From contig CAWATZ010000007.1 of assembly GCA_963784995.1 (NCBI GenBank), positions 248,001-312,000 of the forward strand: a DNA stretch of 64,000 bases. The letters run 5' to 3'. The position numbers were made by a program, and so were the translations under genes. Origin of the DNA: CAWATZ01 sp963784995. Lineage in GTDB: Bacteria > Planctomycetota > Planctomycetia > Gemmatales > Gemmataceae. The notes below the pieces were generated by a model. That model ran no database searches. It was not told the DNA's origin and saw only the letters and a list, made by a program, of their open reading frames with translations. Below, one piece after another: positions 27,536 to 36,764 of this stretch. Position 1 is the stretch's first letter. Every line of letters starts with the position of its first letter.

Positions 27536-30500
27536 CTAGCGGAGCCGGGAGCGGAGTTCCTCGACGGTCAGGGTGTCGAGCAGCGGAGTCATCTCCGCGA
27601 CAAGGGCGGTCAGGCTGCCGAGGACGGCGTCCACGCCGTCCAGGCGCTGGTCGGCCCCGGCCTGTTCCAGACGCAGAGCAGCCGCGGCCGCGGAGGTGGA
27701 GAAGGCCGACACGACGCCGCGCAGCCGGTGGGCCGCCTCGCGCAGCCGGTCCGGGTCCCGGTCGCGCACGGCCGCCGCCACGCGCTGCAGCTGGACGGGC
27801 GTGCTGGCGCGGAACACGGCGATCATCCGGGCCAGCAGCCCTTCGTCGCCGTCGCAAGCGGTCAGCAGCGTGGCCGCATCGAGAGGATGACAAGGTGACA
27901 AGGTGACAGGGTGACAAGGTGATGGGTGTTCTGTCACCTTGTCACCTTGCCACCTTGTCACCTTGTCATCTTCCGAGGCCAGGACGCGCTCCAGGGCCGC
28001 GAACAGCTCCACCCGGCGGATCGGCTTGCCGAGGAAATCGTCCATGCCCGCTTCCAGGCAGCGCTCGCGGTCCCCTTTCATGGTACGGGCGGTCAGCCCG
28101 ACGACCGGCAAGTGTCGGCCGGTGCCCTGCTCGCGCTGACGCAGGGCCTTGATCACCTGGAAGCCGTCCAGTTCCGGCATGTGGACGTCCAGCAGCAGCG
28201 CGTCGAATTCACCCTGCTCCAGCGCCGCCAGGGCCGCCCGGCCATCCGGGGCGATCTCGACGGTGTGGCCGTGGCGGGCCAGCAGGTGCTGCACCACCTG
28301 CTGGTTGAGTTCGTGATCCTCGGCCACCAGGACGCGCAGGGGCCGAGTCGGAATGGTGATTGGTGATTGGTGATTGGTGATTGGTGAAGAAGAAAGAACA
28401 GTCTTGTCTTCTTCTTCACCAATCACCAATCCCTGATCACCAATCACCTTTTCCGAAGCCAGCACCCGGCACACGGTCGCGAACAGCTCTTCTTCCGGGA
28501 CCGGCTTGGTGACCACGGCGGCGAGCCCCAGCTCGCGCAGGCGATCCCGGTCGGCCGGCTGGTCCTCCGACGTCAGCAGGATGATGGGGCACCCGGACAG
28601 CGGCGGACTGCGGCGGATCTGGGCGGCCAGCGTCGGGCCGTCGATGCCGGGCATCCGGCTGTCCAGAAGGACCACGGCGAAGGGGGAGCCCTGGGAAAGG
28701 GCCTGCCACAGGGCATTCAGGGCGGACAGGCCGTCTGGGACGGCCGTGGGCTCGACTTCCCAGCCGCGGAGCCACTCCTCCAGGATGAGCCGGTTGGTTT
28801 CATTGTCATCGACCACCAGGACGCGCAGCCCGCTCAGATCGCTCCGGGGCCGCGCCGCGGCCGCGCCGGGCGCCCGGCCAAACTCCGCGGTGAAACGAAA
28901 GACGCTGCCACAACCCTGTTCGCTCTCGACGCAGATCTGGCCGGCCATCAGCCCCACCAGCCAGGACGCGATCGAGAGCCCCAGCCCGGTGCCGCCGTAG
29001 CGCCGCGTGGTCGAGGTGTCGGCCTGCTCGAAGGCATGGAAGATCTTCCCCTGCTTTTCGGTCGGGATGCCGATGCCCGTGTCACGGACGGAGAAATACA
29101 ATTGAACCACGGATGACACCGATGGCACGGATGAAGAAGAGGAAGGGTTTTTGTCTTTATCCGTGCCATCCGTGTCATCCGTGGTTAATGTTCCGACTTC
29201 GACGACGACCTCACCCACCTCGGTGAACTTGATCGCATTGCCCACCAGGTTGACCAGGACCTGGCGCAGCCGGCCGGCGTCGCCGATCAGGCTGTCAGGC
29301 ACCTCGGGCCGGACGTTGCAGACCAGCTCCAGCTTTTTCTTGTGGGCGCGATGGGCCAGGCCCCTGAGGGTCTCGTTCAGGACGCAGCGCAGCGAAAACT
29401 CGGCATGATCCAGCTGCAGCTTGCCGGCCTCGATCTTGGAGAAATCGAGCAGGTCGTTGATCACGCTCAGGAGGGAGTCGGCCGAGGCGTTGATGATGGT
29501 CAGGTATTTGCGTTGTTCCTCGCTGAGCCGGGTGTCCAGCGCCAGGTCGGTCATGCCCAGGATGCCGTTCATGGGCGTGCGGATCTCATGGCTGACGTTG
29601 GCCAGGAACTCGCTCTTGGCCCGGCTGGCCGCTTCCGCCGCTTCCTTGGCCTGACGCAACTCCTCCTCGATGCGTTTCAGGTCGGTGATGTCAATGCGCG
29701 TGCCGGTAAAGCGAATCGGCTTGCCGCTGGCGTCACGCACGGCCACGCCCCGGGTCAGGATCCAGCGGTACGAGCCGTCCCGGTGACGGGCCCGGAACTC
29801 CACCCGGTAGTCCGGGGTCTCGCCGGCGAAGTAGGCACGCAAGGCCTCCTGCACACGCGGCGCGTCCTCGGGGTGATACGGCACCGCCACGGCCGCGTAA
29901 TCGGTGGTGGAAGCCGGCGGCGTGTAGCCGAGCTGCTCGAAGATGTTGATGCAGTGGACCTTGCCGTGGTGGTAGTCGCCGTCGGGAAAGTCGTTCTCCC
30001 AGATGCCGACGTTGGAGCCGCGCACCGCCAGATCGAGGCGGGCGTTGGCCTGACGCAGTTCCTCCTCGATGCGCTTCCGGTCGGTGATGTCGATGCGGAT
30101 GCCGGCAAAGCGGATCGGCTTGCCGCTGGCGTCGCGCACGGCCACGCCGCGAGACAAGATCCAGCGGTACGAACCATCGCGGTGCCGGGCCCGAAACTCG
30201 ACCTGGTAATCCGGTGTCTCGCTGGCGAAGTAGGCGCGCAAGGCCTCCTGGACGCGCAGGCGCGTCGTCGGGATGCAAGGACGACGTCACCGTTGCATAA
30301 TCGGCGGCGGAAGCGGGCGGCTCATAACCGAGCTGCTCGAAGATGTTGATGCAGTGGACCTTGCCGTGGCGGTAGTCGCCATCGGGGCAGTCATTCTCCC
30401 AGATGCCGACGTTGGAGCCGCGCACCGCCAGGTCGAGCCGGGCATTGGCCTGACGCAGTTCCTCCTCGATGCGCTTGTGTTCGGTGATGTCGATGTTCAG

Positions 30501-31237
30501 GCCGTCGAGGTAGCGGAAAGTGCCGTCCTCGGCGAAGATGCCCCGGCCGCGAGCCAGGATCCACTTGACCTTGCCCTCGCGGTCGAAGATGCGATGCTCA
30601 TTCTCGTACGGTTCGCGGCGGGCCAGGGCCTCGGCCACGGTCCGGCGCAGTAGTCGGCGTCGTCGGGGTGCAGGATGTCGCCGTAGCAGACCTTGGCCTC
30701 GGCCAATTCTTCGGCGTCGATGCCGCCGATGGGCCGGAAGTTGCCGCGGGCGAACAGGACCGTCCAGTTGCGATCCACCAGGCAGCGGTAGGCCAGCCCC
30801 GGCAGCTGGCTGAGGATCGAGTTCATGAGCCGTTCGTTCTCGCGGAGGGCCTCTTCCGTTAGCTTGCGGCTGGTCACGTCGATGCCGACGCCCCAGACCG
30901 TCAGACCGGGGACACGCACGTCCGCGGAGTAATTGGACCAGGAGACGACCCTGGTGCTGCCGTCGGCCGCGGTCGGGGTGGTCTCCAGGTCGCGGTAGCG
31001 ATGGCTGGCGATCTGAACGAGTACCCGCTCGCGATACTCCGCGTCCGGATACATGCGGTGGAACAGCTCAACCCGGGTCAGTCCCAGGACCTCTTCCTGA
31101 GTGTAGCCAAGGACGCGCACGCTTTCCCGGTTCCACAGGCAAAAGCGGCCAGCCGCGTCGAGGCCGTAGACCATGACGGGCAGGTGATCGAGGAGGAGGG
31201 TGAGCTGCGCTTCATTGTCGGGCAAGGGTGTTTTCAT
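27536..31237 (-). CDS. Very large PAS4-HisKA-HATPase-REC-REC-Hpt hybrid kinase (two indels in the frame)
   Basis: Corrected length is 1233 residues. Four PAS/PAC domains (the last two nearly identical) lead to HisKA with NVSHEIRTPMNG (H550) and HATPase with NLVGNAIKFTE, DTGIGIP and GGTGLGLSI. Receiver 1 follows (D859 in LLDSRMPG), then receiver 2 (D1017 in LLDVHMPE) and a C-terminal Hpt with AHRLRG (H1170). This is the BarA/ArcB-type phosphorelay plan, and there is no membrane segment, so it is probably cytoplasmic. The frame breaks twice. A base is missing at ~30649, so that ADYC should continue RRTVAEALARREPYENEH. An extra T lies at ~30264. Both have clean continuation in the next frame. 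Three different palindromic elements lie in frame in it: in the HATPase, between the receivers, and between receiver 2 and Hpt. The start ATG has no ribosome site and may be leaderless. Confidence 0.88.
27886..27970. repeat. GACAAGGT-family palindromic element, copy 2, in frame inside the kinase gene
   Basis: An 85-bp hairpin made of GACAAGGT/GACAGGGT units and their complements around a GATGGGTGTTCT loop. In the coding frame it gives EDDKVTRWQGDKVTE followed by HPSPCHPVTLSPCHP, a linker between receiver 2 and the Hpt domain. No stop codon falls in the used frame, although TGA occurs in another. Confidence 0.9.
28355..28448. repeat. GATTGGT-unit palindromic element in frame inside the kinase gene
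   Basis: Tandem 7-base GATTGGT units, a purine-rich stretch, a loop around ACAGTCTTGT, then the complement (ACCAATC units) form a 94-bp hairpin unrelated in sequence to the GACAAGGT family. It encodes GDQGLVIGEEEDKTV and SSSPITNHQSPITI, the linker between the two receivers. Confidence 0.88.
29105..29186. repeat. CGGATGACAC-unit palindromic element in frame inside the kinase ATPase domain
   Basis: AACCACGGATGACACCGATG and its complement, about 30 bp each side, face each other across an A/T-rich centre (82 bp in all). It encodes TTDDTDGTDKDKNPSSSSSV plus PSVSSVV, inserted between the N box strand VVVEVGTL and QLYFSVRDTGIGIP of the HATPase domain. It belongs to a third family, different from the two other in-frame elements. 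Confidence 0.88.
29670..30468 (-). repeat. Tandem duplication of a PAS/PAC module (~399-bp period)
   Basis: Two adjacent units encode nearly the same text: RIEEELRQANARLDLAVRG, then SNVGIWEND, HGKVHCINIFEQLGY and FRARHRDGSYRWIL. The observed spacing is 400 bp, which becomes 399 (133 codons) after removing the suspected extra T at 30264. Confidence 0.88.
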
Positions 31238-31299
31238 GGGGATTATTATGGGCTCAACCCGCGCTCTGTTCAATCCACGTCCACAGTCTAAAACCTCCC
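31226..31299. repeat. 74-bp dispersed repeat, copy 1, carrying the kinase promoter and start
   Basis: This stretch matches 33186-33259 at 66 of 74 positions, in the same orientation on the plus strand. Here it covers the start codon and promoter of the minus-strand kinase. Copy 2 lies just upstream of the plus-strand NtrC-type regulator. Confidence 0.85.
31245..31273 (-). promoter_or_regulatory. Candidate sigma-70 promoter giving a leaderless kinase mRNA
   Basis: On the minus strand TTGAAC (31273-31268) and CATAAT (31250-31245) are separated by exactly 17 bases. The A of the kinase ATG is the eighth base after the -10 box, where transcription would be expected to start, and no Shine-Dalgarno sequence precedes the ATG. 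A leaderless transcript is therefore inferred. Confidence 0.55.
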
Positions 31300-31300
31300 C

Positions 31301-31358
31301 AACGAGCCGGAAGCGTGAGCGACGGACCTCGGACCGTCGCTCACGCTTCCGGCTCGTT
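31301..31358. repeat. Perfect 25-bp-stem palindrome upstream of the large kinase
   Basis: Arms 31301-31325 and 31334-31358 are exact reverse complements around an 8-base loop (ACCTCGGA). The arm begins AACGAGCCGGAAGCGTGAGC. There is no T-run. The remainder of 31238-31652 holds the promoter repeat and no recognisable gene. Confidence 0.92.
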
Positions 31359-31652
31359 CGGGGAGTCTCGCCGGGCCAGGCGGCAGGAGCAATGGAAAAA
31401 ACGGAGAGGAGTGGATAAGCGGTGATCCGGTGATGCGGAGCGTGTCGTGATACCGGGTCCTGCCGATCCGCCCTGTTTTGGCATGAACGGCGGATGAGCC
31501 TACCGTGGGGGCGTCGCCGGGTGAGGAAAAAGTAAAATGGCGGGATGTCGCCTGGCACCCTTTCGCTATTCTCTTTACACTTGCCCTGACCGTTGCGGAC
31601 TTGCCCATCCGAGTCCTTCACCCTTGTCGCGAAACTCAACCGGACCGGTATC

Positions 31653-32951
31653 ATGCGAAAAAGACGGCACGCCCGACCCAACCTGGAGTCCCTTGAGAAC
31701 CGATGCTGCCCCACGGGGCTCACCGTTCGTCTGATCAGCGACACTCTGTACGTCAGCGGCGATTCCACCAGCGGGATCATCAATCTGAACCAGACCGTGC
31801 TCACCGGCCAGATCCAGGTGCTCGACAACACCACCAGCCTGGGCACCTACACCGCCAGCAACATCAGCCTCCAGACCGGCAACGCCCCGGAAACCGTCAA
31901 CTTGACCCTGGCCAACCATCGCACGCTCAGCGGCAATGTCTCCCTCACCACCGGGAACGGAGCCGACCAGATTTTCGTCAACGGCAACACCCTCGGGCAG
32001 ATTGCCGGCAACCTCACCATTAACACGGGCCGGGGCGCCGACCAGGTCTCCCTCGGCACAACCTCCGGTCTCATGATCGGCGGCAACGTCATGCTCCTGG
32101 GCTCCGGCAGCGACACCTTTACTATCGAGGGCGGCACCCTCATCAGCGGCAACCTCAGCGCCACCAGTCCGACCGGGAGCTTCCAGCTCGGCGGAGTCGG
32201 TGATGGTGGGATAGTCAACGGCAGCGTGACCATCAACGGCACAGGAAGCCACAACGTCACCGTAACTGACAACGGGATCGTCGCCAGGAACTTCCAATCC
32301 TCCACGGGTGGCGGTCTCAACCAGGTCACGATCGACAGCCCCATCGGAGGCAACGTCAACGTGACTGAGAGAGGGACCGACAGCAACCTGACGCTGACCT
32401 CCGGTGTCGGCGGCAGCCTGACCTACACGGGCTCGGGGACCAATTCCGTCAATCTCACCACCCTCATCACCCCGCCCACGATCGCTGGCGACGTCACTTT
32501 GAACCTGGGCAACGGCGACAGCAATTACCTGCTCGGCGCCGCCGTTACCATCTATGGCAGCCTGCGGGTCAATGCCGGCAACGGGACGGACATCGGCACC
32601 ATCCGCGGCACGACCTACGGCAACATGTTCTTCAACGTCGGCAATGGGGACGATACCCTGACCGTTGCGAACGCCCCAGGTGGTGTCCTGTTCTGGACGA
32701 GCGGCAATGGCAACAGCTCCTTGATGCTCGGGAATAGTCCCTACACCACCGGTCCCGAAACCTGGAACGTCAACGCGCGGTTCGGCACCGGCAACGACAC
32801 GTTCGCGCTGAGCGGCGCGGTGCCGGCCACCCAGTACCTCACCGGCTTCGTGGACATGGGCGGTCCTCCGGGCGCGAACTCCTTCGATCCGGCGATGGCT
32901 CTGGGGGTGAACTGGCAAGTGCTCGGGCCGTTCACGCTCCAGAACGTGTAA
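31653..32951 (+). CDS. Secreted repeat-rich beta-structure protein with planctomycete sorting signal
   Basis: The 432-residue protein starts MRKRRHARPNLESLENRCCP, a basic segment plus the LE.LE.R sorting signal. The ATG at 31653 puts that signal at the very N-terminus and is preferred over the upstream ATG at 31593. The body is a run of imperfect ~20-residue strands rich in G, N, T and D (NGADQIFVNGNTLGQIAGNL, GNGDDTLTV, GTGNDTFAL). These resemble RTX/hemolysin-type or parallel beta-roll repeats without the strict GGxGxDxUx spacing. No catalytic motif is visible. It is likely an exported structural or calcium-binding surface protein. Confidence 0.82.
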   Translation: MRKRRHARPNLESLENRCCPTGLTVRLISDTLYVSGDSTSGIINLNQTVLTGQIQVLDNTTSLGTYTASNISLQTGNAPETVNLTLANHRTLSGNVSLTTGNGADQIFVNGNTLGQIAGNLTINTGRGADQVSLGTTSGLMIGGNVMLLGSGSDTFTIEGGTLISGNLSATSPTGSFQLGGVGDGGIVNGSVTINGTGSHNVTVTDNGIVARNFQSSTGGGLNQVTIDSPIGGNVNVTERGTDSNLTLTSGVGGSLTYTGSGTNSVNLTTLITPPTIAGDVTLNLGNGDSNYLLGAAVTIYGSLRVNAGNGTDIGTIRGTTYGNMFFNVGNGDDTLTVANAPGGVLFWTSGNGNSSLMLGNSPYTTGPETWNVNARFGTGNDTFALSGAVPATQYLTGFVDMGGPPGANSFDPAMALGVNWQVLGPFTLQNV

Positions 32952-33051
32952 ACCTTGCCCGAAGGTGACGCCGTGTTACGTCGCACGTTGGCAATGTCGC
33001 CGACGGCGCCAGCGCAAGTGCCTGTGGTTATTGGAGTTCATGAACCCAAAG

Positions 33052-33086
33052 CCACATTGCCAACCCTTGCGGCGTTGGCAATGTGG
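33052..33086. repeat. 13-bp-stem hairpin downstream of the small beta protein
   Basis: CCACATTGCCAAC and GTTGGCAATGTGG pair around a 9-base loop. A third partial copy (TTGGCAATGT) lies at ~32988. There is no T-tract; it may act as a transcript end or be another mobile palindrome. The rest of 32952-33277 holds only repeat copy 2. Confidence 0.7.
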
Positions 33087-33185
33087 CAATGACCGGCGTG
33101 TCTGGCGTCCGCAGGTGATGCCTGTTGCTTCCGCTCCTCCCTGGCGTTCCGCACCAGGCTCTTCTCCTGGCTTCTTCTCCGGCTG

Positions 33186-33259
33186 GGGTGTTTTCAAGGG
33201 GATCGTTATGGGCTCCACCAGCGCTCTGTTCAATCCATGTCCACAGTGTAAAATCTCCC
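33186..33259. repeat. 74-bp dispersed repeat, copy 2, upstream of the NtrC-type regulator
   Basis: The copy has eight mismatches to 31226-31299. The minus-strand promoter-like TTGAAC-17-CATAAC is kept, but the kinase ATG has become TTG and no gene follows on that strand. It ends 18 bp before the regulator's start codon. Confidence 0.85.
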
Positions 33260-33277
33260 TGGACAAGGGGAGACACG

Positions 33278-34795
33278 ATGGCCAGACTCCTGCTCGTTGA
33301 CGACGACCCGGGCCTGATCGAGGTCCAGGTTCTGCACGCCCTCGGCCCCCTCGGTGTCGAACTCGACGTGGCACGCAGCGGGGCGGATGGCCTGGCATGC
33401 CTTGCCGAGCGGCCGGCCGATTTGATCCTGCTCGACGTCCGGCTGCCTGACCTGTCGGGACTGGAGGTTTACCAGCGCATCCGCCGGATCGACGCCCGCA
33501 TCCCGGTAATCTTCATCACCTCCACCACCGCCGCCGACACGGCCATCGAGGCCATGCAGCAAGGGGCCTACGACTACCTCTTCAAGCCGCTCGACCCGCA
33601 GCAGCTGCGTCGCGTGGTCGGCCCGGCGCTGGAGCTGGCCCGCCTGGCCCGCGAGCCGGCCGTGGTCGCCGAGACGCTGCCCGGTGACGACCGGGCCGAC
33701 GCCATCGTCGGCTGCTGTCCGGCCATGCGGGAGGTCTACAAGGCCATTGGCCGGGTGGCCAGCCAGAACGTCACGGTCCTGATCACCGGCGAGAGCGGCA
33801 CCGGCAAGGAACTGGTGGCCCGGGCCATCTACCAGCACAGTGCCCGGGCCCGGGCGCCGTTTCACGCCATCAACTGCGCCGCCATCCCGGAGGCGCTGCT
33901 GGAGAGCGAGCTGTTCGGCCACGAAAAGGGAGCCTTCACCGGCGCCGACCGCCGCCGCATCGGCAAGTTCGAGCAGGTCAACGGCGGCACGCTGTTCCTG
34001 GACGAGATCGGCGACATGCCGCTGGGGATGCAGGCCAAGCTGCTGCGGGTCTTGCAGGATCAGACTTTCGAGCGTGTCGGCGGCAGCGAGACGATCCGGA
34101 CCGACGTGCGCCTGATCGCGGCCACCAACCGCGACCTGAAGGCGTGGGCCCAAGCGCAGGCCGGCCTGCCGGCCGGAGCGCACGCAGGCGTGCGGGGGCA
34201 GTTTCGCCCCGACCTGTTCTATCGGCTCAACGTCTTCACGATCGCCCTGCCGCCGCTGCGTGAGCGCGGCGACGACCTGGCCATGCTGGTGCAGCAGTAT
34301 CTGCGCCGCTTCAACCGCGAGCTGGGCCGGGAGGTGCGCGAGGTCGCCCCGGAGGCTCTGGCCCGACTGCGGGCTTATTCCTGGCCGGGCAACGTCCGCG
34401 AACTGCAGAGCGTGCTGAAGCAGGCGTTGCTCCGGGCCACCGGCACCGTTCTCATTCCCGCGTTTCTGCCCGACACCCTGGCGGTGGTGGCTCCGGACGC
34501 GCCCGGGCAGGCGGCCAACGAGCCGGACGGTTTTCGCTTCGAGGAGTTCATTCGCCAGCGGCTTCAGGCCGGCAGCAACGACACCTACGCCGAGACGCAC
34601 CGGCAACTGGACCGCATCCTGCTGGCCCAGGCCCTGGAGTTCACCGGCGGCAACCAGCGCCTGGCGGCGCGGGTGCTGGGGATCGCCCGGCAGACCTTTC
34701 GGCTGCGCCTCCGGGAAGCGGGCCTGAGCGTCAAACAGCAGGTGGACAGTGGTGATTCGGGCGAGGACTCGGAAGATGACAAGGTGACAGGGTGA
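33278..34795 (+). CDS. NtrC-family sigma-54-dependent response regulator
   Basis: 505 residues. A receiver (1-~118) has the acidic pocket D8/D9/D10 and phosphoacceptor D53 in LLDVRLPD. The AAA+ domain (~145-375) has Walker A GESGTGKE at 171, the sigma-54-contacting GAFTGA at 218-223, Walker B GGTLFLDEIGDMP and RPDLFYRLN. The C-terminus has a Fis-type helix-turn-helix (GGNQRLAARVLGIARQTFRL). It opens sigma-54 promoters when phosphorylated, and two perfect sigma-54 sites lie in this window. AAGGGGAG precedes the ATG. The last residues EDDKVTG and the stop codon come from the palindromic element at 34775-34851. The partner kinase may be the large one at 27536-31237, though it is not in an operon with it. 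Confidence 0.95.
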   Translation: MARLLLVDDDPGLIEVQVLHALGPLGVELDVARSGADGLACLAERPADLILLDVRLPDLSGLEVYQRIRRIDARIPVIFITSTTAADTAIEAMQQGAYDYLFKPLDPQQLRRVVGPALELARLAREPAVVAETLPGDDRADAIVGCCPAMREVYKAIGRVASQNVTVLITGESGTGKELVARAIYQHSARARAPFHAINCAAIPEALLESELFGHEKGAFTGADRRRIGKFEQVNGGTLFLDEIGDMPLGMQAKLLRVLQDQTFERVGGSETIRTDVRLIAATNRDLKAWAQAQAGLPAGAHAGVRGQFRPDLFYRLNVFTIALPPLRERGDDLAMLVQQYLRRFNRELGREVREVAPEALARLRAYSWPGNVRELQSVLKQALLRATGTVLIPAFLPDTLAVVAPDAPGQAANEPDGFRFEEFIRQRLQAGSNDTYAETHRQLDRILLAQALEFTGGNQRLAARVLGIARQTFRLRLREAGLSVKQQVDSGDSGEDSEDDKVTG

Positions 34796-34851
34796 CAGGG
34801 TGATGGGCTTTCTGTCACCCTGTCACCTTGTCACCTTGTCACCTTGTCATC
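34775..34851. repeat. GACAAGGT-family palindromic element, copy 3
   Basis: A 77-bp hairpin of GACAAGGT/GACAGGGT units and complements. It supplies the final codons and stop of the response regulator on the left, and ends 5 bp before the stop codon of mlaD on the other strand. It therefore fills the whole gap between two convergent genes and could serve as their terminator. Confidence 0.9.
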
Positions 34852-34856
34852 TTCTG

Positions 34857-36583
34857 CTACCGCGGCGGCAGCGGTGGCGCCTGTCCTGGCGGATAGTACG
34901 ACGAATGGGGTGGAACCACCACCGGCGTTTCCTTCAGTCCGCTGCTCCCCCGGACCGCGCCGCCGACGCCGAGCAGCTCGGGGTGCCGGGCCAGCTTGTC
35001 CGCGAAGACCTCGAAGTCCTTGATGATTTGCTCAATGCGCGCCGTCATCCGGGGCAGGTTGCACAACGCCGCATCGATCTTGTTGTACAGCGACGGATCG
35101 GTCAGCAGCCGGATGATTGTGCCGTCGGCCTGCCCCACCGTGCGAATGATCGCGCGAACGTCGCTCAGGGCGCCGTTCAGTTTCTCCAGGCTCTCGTCCA
35201 TGTTCTTGACGATGTTCGTGAGCCGGCCGGTCGTCCCTGGCTGGCTGGCTGCCCCTTGCACGTCCTTCATTAGCTGGTCGGCCCGCTCCAGGGTCGAGTT
35301 GAGCCGGCGCACACTCGTTCGGCCTTCGGTGGTGATGTAATCGACGTTGCGGGAGATGCTGTCGAAGTTGCCGCTGGCCGTGCGGATGTTTTTCAGTGCC
35401 TCCGCCGCGTTGGTCTGGTTGCTGTCACTGAAGGTGTTGGAGATGCGCGTCAGCGCCTCGTTGGCGTTTTCCACTGCCTTGACCAGCTTGTCCTGATTGG
35501 TCTGGATCAGCACGTTCAAACGATCGCCGACCTTGCCCCAGGAGCGCGAGGCCGCTCCCAGGTCTTCCAGGGCCTTCTTCATCTGGGCTGGCACCCCCTG
35601 GTTTTCCTGCGCCGGCTGGCGGGCCGCCACGTTCTGAGCGGCTACTTCCATTTCCTTCGCCCCCATCTTCTGCTCGGCGGGCACGCCCCGGAACTCCCGC
35701 ACCAGCTCACGGACCTCGTCGCTGGTCTTGGTGATGCTCGGCAGCGTCTTGGTGCGGGCGTCCCGGGCCAGCTGCTGGATCTCCTCGCCGGCCTTGGTCC
35801 AGTCGGGCATGGCCTTTCGGGCCGCCTGCGCCACTTCGCCAATGTCCTTGAGCGTCTGCTGAGCGCCGGGCAGCGCCTCGCGGAGCCCCCGGGACAGCTG
35901 CTCGATCTCCTCCGAGGTGCGCGTCATGCTCGGGACGGCCTTGCGGACCTCCTTGGCGACTGCCTGGATGTCCTCGCTGGGTTGCTTCAGGTTTTGGGCC
36001 ACCTGGCGCAGGTCCTTGGCCAGCGACTGGTATTCCTTCATGGTTCCCTCGAACACGGGCACCGCATCCTCGATGCGCTTCACCGACTTGCGAATGTCGT
36101 TGAGCGTGTCCTGGGCGGTCGGCACCACACCCGAAGCCTGGGTCAGGACCGAGTTGAACGTCGGCTGGCGGGCGCCCTGGATCACGCCCCCGGGCGGAAT
36201 GGGTTCACGACCCTGCTCCGGGCCATGCTCTGCCGGCGGTTTGGGAATGATGTCGATGACGGCGTCTCCGCCCAGCAGACCCGTGACCACCACCGCCTCG
36301 TCGCTGTTCCGCAGCGTGTAACGCCGGTCGATGGCCACCAGCACCTCGACCTCACCGCTGTTATCGTTCAGGATCACGTCGCGCACCTCGCCGATACGAA
36401 CTCCCGAACGACGCACCGGCGACCCCGGACCAATGCCCTGGGCGTCGGCGAACATCACCTTGTACTGGGTCGTGCTCTTGAAGATGTTCGGGCGCTGCCA
36501 AAGAGGATGATCAGCCACGCCAGGAGCAGCAGCGACCCGAACACGAAGAGGCCGATCCAGATCCGCATTACCCGTTCGCTCAT
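34857..36583 (-). CDS. mlaD: MlaD-like MCE-domain substrate-binding protein with long helical tail (one indel)
   Basis: The ATG at 36583 opens MSERVMRIWIGLFVFGSLLL, an N-terminal anchor helix. The frame then loses one base at ~36491 (GSA should run on into PNIFKSTTQYKVMF). The MCE domain follows, with VRRSGVRIGEVRDVILND and GDAVIDIIPKP. Corrected length is ~575 residues, about three times E. coli MlaD, because of a long alpha-helical tail of heptad-like segments (SVKRIEDAV, SEEIEQLSRGLRE, TLERADQLMKDV) like those of PqiB/YebT or Mce proteins. The tail probably forms a periplasm-spanning tube. The C-terminus is proline-rich. It belongs with the ATPase and permease genes directly upstream and should bind phospholipid at the inner membrane. 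Confidence 0.88.
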
Positions 36584-36618
36584 GGCAGAATCTCCTCAGG
36601 AGTTATCGGCTGGTCCCC

Positions 36619-36759
36619 AACCCCTCCCCCCAACCCCCTCCCCGAAGCGGGGAGGGGGAGCATGAGAGTAAATGGATTGCATTGCGCTGCTGCACACACA
36701 CAGAAGCAGCACCCTGGCTCCCCCTCCCCGAAGCGGGGAGGGGGCTGGGGGAGGGGGTT
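36619..36759. repeat. C/G-run inverted repeat between mlaF and mlaD
   Basis: Two ~42-bp arms, each containing CCCCTCCCCGAAGCGGGGAG (itself a palindrome), face each other across a ~55-bp spacer with an ACACACACA run. It fills most of the gap between the mlaF stop and the mlaD start, so it would be transcribed in the operon mRNA. Confidence 0.85.
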
Positions 36760-36764
36760 CGCAC

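Noticed and set aside
31552..31568. Sigma-54 promoter before the small beta protein (TGGCACCCTTTCGC)
   Set aside because: GG to GC spacing is nine rather than ten and the -12 half lacks TT; it could be reconsidered only if an indel is shown there.
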